DNA of 64,000 nucleotides from NCBI RefSeq assembly GCF_035685805.1, contig NZ_DASSAB010000057.1, positions 14,119-78,118 on the forward strand. Reading direction: 5' to 3'. This document shows, piece by piece, positions 58,313-64,000 of the stretch (within the stretch, counting starts at the first letter, position 1; every line of letters begins with the position of its first letter). Below the pieces are notes generated by a model. It was given only the letters and a program-made list of their open reading frames with translations. It was not told the origin of the DNA and ran no database searches. Position numbers and translations under genes: made by a program. The DNA is from Dyella_A sp035685805. Its GTDB lineage: Bacteria > Pseudomonadota > Gammaproteobacteria > Xanthomonadales > Rhodanobacteraceae.

Positions 58313-58998
58313 CAGAACGGCATCCACTTGGAGTTGAAGAAGCGCGACAGCCAGCCCTGGGTGTTGGCGTCCGCCAGCGAGCCGCGCCCGGTGTAGGCGA
58401 TGCGGGCGTCGGCCACGCGGCTGGAAGCCACGGTGTTGTCCGGGTTGATGTCCTGCGGCCGCACGATGCCGGAGATCCGCACCATTTCCTGGCCCTGGTT
58501 GATGGTCAGCAGCTTCTCGCCGCGCACCATCAGGTTGCCGTTGGACAGGCGCTGCGCCACGGTGACGGTGATCTGGCCACTGAGCTGGTTGCTCTGGCTG
58601 GAGGTGCCGTTGCCGTCGAAGCTGCGGTCACCGCTGAGACCGATGCTGGCGCTCTTTCCGTTGAGCGTGAGTCCCTGGCCGAGGATGTTCGGCGCATCGA
58701 GTGCGGTCTTGTCGGTCTTGCTGGTGCTGGTGGTGGCCTTCTTGCTGGCCTGGGTGCTCTCCAGCAGCAGCACGGTGAGGATGTCGCCCACGCGGTGCGC
58801 GCGCGGGTCGGCGAACAGCTCCATGTTCTGCGTGTCGTGGTAGATCGAGCCGTCCGCCACCGGCGCGGCTTCCGGCTGCATCGGCGCGGTGGCGGCCCAC
58901 TGGCCATCCTCGCGGCTGGCGGGCATCGAAGCGCAACCGGCCAGCGCCAGCAGGGCGAGCGCGGCGGTGCAGCGAGCGAGGGAGGCGATCGGCTTCAT
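58312..58998 (-). CDS. flgH: Flagellar L-ring lipoprotein FlgH
   Basis: A 228-residue outer-membrane lipoprotein. Lipobox LALAGC places the lipid on Cys22. Conserved blocks are DGSIYHDTQNMELFADPRAHRVGD and LLLESTQASKKATTS, then GRGSLADANTQGWLSRFFNS at the C-terminus. A GTG at 59010 overlapping the flgG stop (GTGA) would add four residues and may be the true coupled start. Confidence 0.93.
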   Translation of the reverse strand: MKPIASLARCTAALALLALAGCASMPASREDGQWAATAPMQPEAAPVADGSIYHDTQNMELFADPRAHRVGDILTVLLLESTQASKKATTSTSKTDKTALDAPNILGQGLTLNGKSASIGLSGDRSFDGNGTSSQSNQLSGQITVTVAQRLSNGNLMVRGEKLLTINQGQEMVRISGIVRPQDINPDNTVASSRVADARIAYTGRGSLADANTQGWLSRFFNSKWMPF

Positions 58999-59006
58999 GC
59001 GGGTGC

Positions 59007-59792
59007 TCACATCTTGTTGGTCAGGTCTTGCAGCATCTGGTCGACGCCGCTGATCGCCTTGGAATTCATCTCGTAGGTGCGCTGGGTCTCGATCATGTTG
59101 ACCATCTCCTCCACCACGTTGACGTTGGAGGACTCCAGCGCGCCCTGCATCAGCGTGCCCATGCCGTTGAGGCCGGGCTGGCCGGTCTGCGGCGCGCCGC
59201 TGGATGAGGTCTCCAGGAACAGGTTGTTGCCGTCCGGCTGCAGGCCGGCCGGGTTGACGAAGTCGGCCAGCTGCAGCGTGCCCACCTGCACCGAGGCGGC
59301 CGAACCGTTGGTGGTCGCCGAGACGGTGCCGTCGTTGCCGATGGAGATGCTCTGCACGTTGGTCGGCAGGGTGATCGCCGGATCCAGCGAATAGCCGTCC
59401 GCGGTCACCAGCTGGCCGTTGGCGTCGGTGTGCAGCGAGCCGTCGCGGGTGTAGGCGATGGTGCCGTCAGGCTTGCTCACCTGCAGGAAGCCGCGTCCTT
59501 CGATCGCCACGTCCAGCGAGTTGCCGGTCTGGGTGACGCCGCCCTGGGTGAACAGCTTTTCGGTGCCCACCACGCGCACGCCGGTGCCAAGCATCAGGCC
59601 CGAGGGCGACTGCGTCTGCTCGGTGGTCTGCCCGCCCGGCTGGCCGCGGTTCTGGTACATCAGGTCCTGGAACGCCGCCCGCGAGCTCTTGAAGCCGGTG
59701 GTGTTGGCGTTGGCGAGGTTGTTCGAGATGACGTCCATGCGCGTCTGCTGCGCATCGAGGCCGGTCTTGGCGATCCAGAGGGACGAAAGCAT
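59007..59792 (-). CDS. flgG: Distal rod protein FlgG
   Basis: A 261-residue distal rod subunit. N-terminal QQTRMDVISNNLANANTTGFK and C-terminal ALESSNVNVVEEMVNMIETQ are the expected rod/hook family ends, with LNGMGTLMQG between. Length is typical. About 35 nt after flgF. Confidence 0.96.
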   Translation of the reverse strand: MLSSLWIAKTGLDAQQTRMDVISNNLANANTTGFKSSRAAFQDLMYQNRGQPGGQTTEQTQSPSGLMLGTGVRVVGTEKLFTQGGVTQTGNSLDVAIEGRGFLQVSKPDGTIAYTRDGSLHTDANGQLVTADGYSLDPAITLPTNVQSISIGNDGTVSATTNGSAASVQVGTLQLADFVNPAGLQPDGNNLFLETSSSGAPQTGQPGLNGMGTLMQGALESSNVNVVEEMVNMIETQRTYEMNSKAISGVDQMLQDLTNKM

Positions 59793-59826
59793 GGGTCAGG
59801 GACTCCTTGGGAGGTGCAACTGCAGG

Positions 59827-60567
59827 TCAATTCGACTGAAGCAATTTCGATGCCGACTGGGCGTTGTCTTCCGACGCCTTGATCGACTTGACCTGCATGT
59901 CGTATTGCCGCGACAGCGCGATCATCTTCACCAGCTCCGTCGAAGCATTGACGTTGCTGGACTCCAGCGCGCCGGAAGTCAGGCGCACGGCGCTGTCGGT
60001 CGGAGCATTGCCGCCGCCGACCACGTGCATCAGGCCGTCGCCGCCCTGCACCAGCTCGGTGGCGTCGGGGTTCACCAGGCGGATCCGGTCCAGTGCCGCA
60101 ATCGTGCTGGGGCCTTCGCCGATCGGCACGGTGGAGATGGTGCCGTCGTCACCGATGGCGATCTGGGTGCTGGCCGGCAGGCTGATCGGCCCGCCATTGC
60201 CCAGCACCGGATGGCCACTGGCATCGGTAAGCAGGCCGTCGGCGGTGAGCTGCAGATCGCCGGCACGCGTGTAGCCTTCCGAGCCGTCCGGCGATTGCAC
60301 CGCGATCCAGCCGCTGCCGTGCACGGCGACGTCCAGCGAGCGGCCGGTGCTGTTGACCGTGCCCTGGGTGAGGTCCGCGCCGATGCCGCGCGCGACCGCA
60401 TTGATGCGGCTGGCGGTGCCCTGCCCCTGCACCTGCAGGCTCTGGAACGCGCTCAGCTCGCTCTTGAAGCCCACCGTGGAGGCGTTGGCCAGGTTGTGGC
60501 TCACGGCTTCCTGGGCGCGCATGATCTGCGTCGCCCCGGTCATTGCCACATAGAGTGAACGGTCCAT
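59827..60567 (-). CDS. flgF: Proximal rod protein FlgF
   Basis: A 246-residue proximal rod subunit. It begins MDRSLYVAMTGATQIMRAQE, typical of FlgF, with HNLANASTVGFKSELSAFQ and C-terminal ESSNVNASTELVKMIALSRQ. Nine nt after flgE. Confidence 0.95.
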   Translation of the reverse strand: MDRSLYVAMTGATQIMRAQEAVSHNLANASTVGFKSELSAFQSLQVQGQGTASRINAVARGIGADLTQGTVNSTGRSLDVAVHGSGWIAVQSPDGSEGYTRAGDLQLTADGLLTDASGHPVLGNGGPISLPASTQIAIGDDGTISTVPIGEGPSTIAALDRIRLVNPDATELVQGGDGLMHVVGGGNAPTDSAVRLTSGALESSNVNASTELVKMIALSRQYDMQVKSIKASEDNAQSASKLLQSN

Positions 60568-60576
60568 GGCGATCGA

Positions 60577-61794
60577 TTACCGGCCGACCGCGTTGAACAG
60601 CGCCGAGGCCAGCGTGTTGTCGGTGGTGAGCACCTGCGCGTTGGCCTGGTAGTTGCGCTGCGCCTTGATCATGTTGACCAGCTGCGCGGTGGTGTCGGAG
60701 GTGTTGGACGACTCCAGCGCACCGGCCTGGATGTCGCCGAACTGGCCGGTGCCGGCCGAGCCCATCACCGCCGAACCGGAGTCGCCACTGAGCGCCCAGG
60801 TGGTGTCGCCGACCTGGCGCAACCCCTGCAGGTTGGAAAAGTTGGCCACCGCGATCTGGCCGATCTGGCTGCTCTGGTTGTTCGAGTAGTAGGCGGTGAC
60901 CACGCCCTTGGAATCGATGTCGATGTTCGACAGCGTGCCGGCCTCGAAGCCGTTCTGCGAGATCGCCCCGGCGGAGTAGTCGGTACCGAACTGGGTGGTG
61001 TTGGTGACGTTGACGGTGAGCGTCAGCGCATTGGAGCCGTTGGCGAGATTGACCGGGTTGAACGCCAGGTTGCCGTTGGCCGGAGTGGCCAGATTGCCGC
61101 TGGTGTTGAAGGTAATCGCCTGGGTACCGGCGTCGTTGCCGTCCACGTACAGGTGCGCGTCCCACGCATTGGTGGCCGTCTTGACGTAGTACACGGTGCC
61201 CTGGTGCGAGCCGCCCTGCGAGTCGTACACGGTGACCGGGGTGGCGTTGTTGAAGGTGGTGGAGTCGGTCGGCGAAAACGCGCCCGCGGGCACGGTAGCG
61301 CTGGCCGGCAGGTTCGAGCTGACCGTGACCAGCGAAGTGGCGGTGGCATTGCTCTGCGCAGAGACCAGCTTCAGGTCGGTCAGCGTGCTGGAGTCGAAAC
61401 CGCCCAGGCCGTCCGGCGGATAGACCTGCAGCCGCGCACCGGAGGTGGTCTGCACGAAATTGTCCGGGCTCTTCTTGAAGTCGCCCGCGCGGGTGTACTG
61501 CGCGCCGCTGCCGTCGTTGACCACGAAGAAGCCGTTGCCGCTGATGGCAAGGTCGAGCGAATTGTTGGTGGTCTCGATGTCGCCCTGGGCGAACTGCTGC
61601 GCCACGGTCTGCAGGCGTGCGCCGCTGCCGGTGGCGGTGGAGTTGAGGTTGAGGCCGGTCACCGCGAACACGTCGGCGAACTCGGCACGCGAGCCCTTGA
61701 AGCCGGTCGTGTTGGCGTTGGCGATGTTGTTGGCGATGACGTTGAGGTCGGACTGCGCCGCGTTGATGCCGGTGAGTGCGGTGTTCAGAGCCAT
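60577..61794 (-). CDS. flgE: Flagellar hook protein FlgE
   Basis: A 405-residue hook subunit. N-terminal LTGINAAQSDLNVIANNIAN and C-terminal ALESSNTSDTTAQLVNMIKA are diagnostic; the central domains are Thr/Ser/Asn-rich. Length is typical. About 40 nt after flgD, whose product caps the growing hook. Confidence 0.96.
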   Translation of the reverse strand: MALNTALTGINAAQSDLNVIANNIANANTTGFKGSRAEFADVFAVTGLNLNSTATGSGARLQTVAQQFAQGDIETTNNSLDLAISGNGFFVVNDGSGAQYTRAGDFKKSPDNFVQTTSGARLQVYPPDGLGGFDSSTLTDLKLVSAQSNATATSLVTVSSNLPASATVPAGAFSPTDSTTFNNATPVTVYDSQGGSHQGTVYYVKTATNAWDAHLYVDGNDAGTQAITFNTSGNLATPANGNLAFNPVNLANGSNALTLTVNVTNTTQFGTDYSAGAISQNGFEAGTLSNIDIDSKGVVTAYYSNNQSSQIGQIAVANFSNLQGLRQVGDTTWALSGDSGSAVMGSAGTGQFGDIQAGALESSNTSDTTAQLVNMIKAQRNYQANAQVLTTDNTLASALFNAVGR

Positions 61795-61833
61795 GGGATG
61801 TTCCTCGCTGAAAGTGTGGTTACGACGCGTGCG

Positions 61834-62502
61834 TCAGAGAATCTGTGCCACCTGGCTGAGCGCGACGCCGCCCACGCCAGCCACTTGCAGATAGGTGCCC
61901 ACGGCGCTCCCGCCATAGCCGACGGCGGTCACCTTGCCTGCCACATAGGTATCGAATGGGCTGCCCGCGTTGCTGGCGGACAGCGTGTAGGCGCCCTCGG
62001 GCACCGTGTTGCCGGCGTCGTCCTTGCCGTCCCAGCTGAACTGGGTAAGCCCGGCGCTCGGCGCCGGCACCGCCATCGTGCGCACCACGTTGCCGCTGCC
62101 GTCGATCACGCTCACGGTGAGGTTCCCGGGCACCGTCACGTTCGCCGCGCCGGTGACGCTGGCGCCGGCGAAACTCATGCTGGAGGACGGCACCAGCACC
62201 TCGCGATTGACCAGGTTGGACGAGCCGAGCACCTGCGAGGTCTGCAGCGCTCCATTGACCGTGCTGTTGAGCGTCTGCACCGAACCGACCAGGTCCTGGG
62301 TCGACTGCAGCTGGCTGAACTGCGCCATCTGCGAGACGAACTGCGAGTTGTCGACCGGGTTGGTGGGGTCCTGCGCCTGCAGCTGGGCGGTCATCAGCTT
62401 GAGGAAGTCGCTTTGCGTCATGCCGCCGGCGCTCGCCTCCTTGGCGATCTGCCCCGTCGTTGCGGCGCTGTTGCCGGCATTGCCGATGGTGTTGATGGTC
62501 AT
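61834..62502 (-). CDS. flgD: Hook capping protein FlgD
   Basis: A 222-residue hook-assembly scaffold. The conserved N-terminal region SDFLKLMTAQLQAQDPTNPV and VSQMAQFSQLQSTQDL is complete, followed by a FlgD Ig-like and Tudor part (FSWDGKDDAGNTVPEGAYTL). About 17 nt after flgC. Confidence 0.95.
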   Translation of the reverse strand: MTINTIGNAGNSAATTGQIAKEASAGGMTQSDFLKLMTAQLQAQDPTNPVDNSQFVSQMAQFSQLQSTQDLVGSVQTLNSTVNGALQTSQVLGSSNLVNREVLVPSSSMSFAGASVTGAANVTVPGNLTVSVIDGSGNVVRTMAVPAPSAGLTQFSWDGKDDAGNTVPEGAYTLSASNAGSPFDTYVAGKVTAVGYGGSAVGTYLQVAGVGGVALSQVAQIL

Positions 62503-62519
62503 GCGTGCGCTCCGTCGGA

Positions 62520-62936
62520 CTACTTGCCGAGGTCGAGGGTTTTCACCATCAACTGCTTGGTGGTGTTCATCACCTCGACGTTGTTCTGGTACGAACGCGA
62601 GGCGGAAATCATGTTGACCAGCTCGTCCACCGGATTGACGTTGCTGCTGTAGACGTAGCCGTCGGCGTCGGCCAGCGGGTTGCCGGGTTCGTAGCGGCTC
62701 GGGATCGCCGCCTGGCTCTCGGTGACGCCGAGCACCTGCACGCCTTCACCCGGCGCATCGCCGCCGTCCAGCCGGCTCTTCACGGCGGCGAACAAGGGTT
62801 CGCGCGCGCGGTAGGCCGCTTCCGGCGTGGTCGCCACGCTGTCGGCATTGGCGAGGTTGCTGGCGACCGTGTTCAGGCGCAGCGACTGTGCCGCCATGCC
62901 GGAACCGGCGACGTTGAAAATCGAGAAGAGCGACAT
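62520..62936 (-). CDS. flgC: Proximal rod protein FlgC
   Basis: A 138-residue proximal rod subunit. It begins MSLFSIFNVAGSGMAAQSLR with NTVASNLANADSV and ends with NPVDELVNMISASRSYQNNV. The ATG overlaps the flgB stop by 1 nt. Confidence 0.95.
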   Translation of the reverse strand: MSLFSIFNVAGSGMAAQSLRLNTVASNLANADSVATTPEAAYRAREPLFAAVKSRLDGGDAPGEGVQVLGVTESQAAIPSRYEPGNPLADADGYVYSSNVNPVDELVNMISASRSYQNNVEVMNTTKQLMVKTLDLGK

Positions 62937-63337
62937 CAGCCCTGGCCTCCGTTGATGGCGGTGCGCAGCATGCGGATCTGTGCAGTGATGAAGGACAGGC
63001 TGGCCTGGTAGTGCACGCCATTGGCGGCAAAGGCGGCCTGTTCGGCCTGCGCATCGACGGTATTGCCGTCCATGCTCGGCTGGGTCGGCACGCGGTACGC
63101 CAGCCCGTCCGCGGCCTGGTCGGCCGCGCCGATCTGGCCGGGTCCAGTCGTCTGCAACGGCAGCTTGTCCGAAGCGCCGCCCGCGGCGGCCAGCACCTTG
63201 CGGAAGTCGACATCGCGGGCGAGATAGCCCGGCGTGTCGGCATTGGCCAGGTTGTTGGCGAGCACTTCGGTACGGCGCTGCCACAGGTCCAGTGCCTGGG
63301 TGTGTATGCCGAACAGGTTGTCAGGGGTCAGACTCAT
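62936..63337 (-). CDS. flgB: Proximal rod protein FlgB
   Basis: A 133-residue proximal rod subunit and first gene of flgBCDEFGHIJKL. It has QRRTEVLANNLANADTPGYL and C-terminal VHYQASLSFITAQIRMLRTA. GGAG lies upstream of ATG 63337; a longer frame reading into the promoter is rejected. A sigma-54 promoter lies 39-53 nt upstream. Confidence 0.95.
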   Translation of the reverse strand: MSLTPDNLFGIHTQALDLWQRRTEVLANNLANADTPGYLARDVDFRKVLAAAGGASDKLPLQTTGPGQIGAADQAADGLAYRVPTQPSMDGNTVDAQAEQAAFAANGVHYQASLSFITAQIRMLRTAINGGQG

Positions 63338-63375
63338 CGCTTCGCTCCGCGTGCAGTTGCCGCACGGAGCTGGAG

Positions 63376-63390
63376 GCAAATTGCATGCCA
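63376..63390 (-). promoter_or_regulatory. flgB: Sigma-54 promoter of the flgB operon
   Basis: On the minus strand TGGCAT-GCAAT-TTGC, one mismatch to TGGCAC-N5-TTGC with correct GG-N10-GC spacing, 39 nt before the flgB ATG. FleQ-dependent activation is expected. Confidence 0.8.
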
Positions 63391-63505
63391 CCATGGGAAA
63401 AGCGTTGCTGCTGCTGGGCTGGCACGGCAACCGTCGGCACCGCCATCGCAGCGGCGCCGCCGAAAGACGGATTGTTGACGCCGGGCGGAGCGAGCCGCCG
63501 GAACG

Positions 63506-64000
63506 TCAGTCCGCCGGCGCCGGCTCGGGCAGCAGTTCCAGCACCGCCTGCGCCAGCAGGTCCGGCTGGAACTTGGCGACGAAGCAGTCGGCCTTGACCT
63601 CCTTCACCATCGCCTCGTTGAAGATGCCGCTGAGCGAACTGTGCAGCACCACCTTGAGCTGGCGCAGGCCCGGCGCCTCGCGGATCGCACGGGTCAGCGC
63701 ATAGCCGTCCAGCCGCGGCATCTCGATGTCCGACACCACCAGCCTGACTCCGTCGACCGGATCGGCCGCGGCCAGTTCCAGCAGGCGGTCGAGCGCCTCG
63801 CGGCCATCCGTCGCCACCACGCATTCGATATTCATCTGCTTGAACAGGTTGACCAGCCGGCGACGGACAATCAGCGAATCGTCGACCAGCATCACCCGTC
63901 GCGGAGCCAGCGAACGGGCGCCGGCCACGCGCTGCATCTGCACGGACAGCTCGGCCGGCGCCGCGTCGATGCTGGCCAGCACATGCTCCACGTCGACGAC
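63506..64000 (-). CDS. cheV: CheV chemotaxis coupling protein, C-terminal receiver part (cut by window edge)
   Basis: Only the last about 165 codons are visible; the gene runs off the right edge. The end of a CheW-like domain (DVEHVLASI) is followed by a receiver: VMLVDDSLIVRRRLVNLFKQ, phospho-acceptor Asp in VVSDIEMPRLDGYAL and HSSLSG with a later Lys in FVAKFQPDLLAQ. CheW plus receiver is CheV, an adaptor for chemoreceptor arrays. It lies directly upstream of flgB, as in Pseudomonas and Xanthomonas. Confidence 0.9.
   Translation of the reverse strand, partial: VVDVEHVLASIDAAPAELSVQMQRVAGARSLAPRRVMLVDDSLIVRRRLVNLFKQMNIECVVATDGREALDRLLELAAADPVDGVRLVVSDIEMPRLDGYALTRAIREAPGLRQLKVVLHSSLSGIFNEAMVKEVKADCFVAKFQPDLLAQAVLELLPEPAPAD

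Overview
The window looks like a chromosomal segment of a GC-rich gammaproteobacterium of the Xanthomonadales/Lysobacterales, most plausibly Rhodanobacteraceae (the Dyella/Luteibacter/Rhodanobacter group). This is inferred from a Xanthomonas-type suf operon led by an Rrf2 regulator, an effector with an XVIPCD secretion domain, FleQ-type flagellar control with a tetrameric-type PilZ protein, an AmgK-MurU recycling pair, and high GC throughout. No rRNA, tRNA, CRISPR array, integrase or transposase gene was found.

Layout. 1-12.9 kb is accessory or house-keeping material: an AT-richer gene ending in a PD-(D/E)XK-like motif, a large hybrid histidine kinase, small hypotheticals, an NTF2-like gene broken by an in-frame TAG, an exported amidase, a YiiX-type permuted papain protein, a YCII protein and an AHH-nuclease toxin/immunity pair. 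12.9-15.3 kb holds a lysophospholipid-type acyltransferase and a tandem array of about 157-bp units carrying ATTCCC-N8-GGGAAT palindromes. 15.3-21.7 kb is the suf Fe-S operon (sufR-sufB-lprI-like-GNAT-sufC-sufD-sufS). 21.8-23.6 kb is glnK-amtB behind a sigma-54 promoter and an NtrC-like site. 23.7-26.2 kb encodes two c-di-GMP phosphodiesterase-type proteins (EAL, HD-GYP). 26.5-28.2 kb is amgK-murU. 28.2-30.1 kb is motA-motB, and 30.2-35.1 kb is tgt-yajC-secD-secF. 35.3-37.8 kb is a predicted type IV secretion antibacterial effector with its likely immunity gene. From 38.7 kb to the right edge nearly everything is flagellar: fliEFGH-x-IJK, fleQ, fliD-S-T-pilZ, fliC, flgBCDEFGHIJKL and the C-terminal part of cheV, all on the minus strand.

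How the genes work together. Flagellar expression appears layered. FleQ and sigma-54 would fire fliE, fliD and flgB, each of which has a TGGC-N10-GC-type promoter. Sigma-28 would fire fliC, fliD, motAB and also the HD-GYP/EAL pair, each of which has TCAA-N15-(near GCCGATAA). This would couple c-di-GMP removal to late flagellar assembly. Many neighbouring genes overlap by 1-4 nt, which indicates tight translational coupling in suf, fli, flg, motAB and amgK-murU. The flagellar cluster is not canonical: fliK is followed by unrelated genes rather than fliL-R, no rpoN lies beside fleQ, and an unknown basic gene is coupled between fliH and fliI. Two separate toxin/immunity-like modules point to interbacterial competition.
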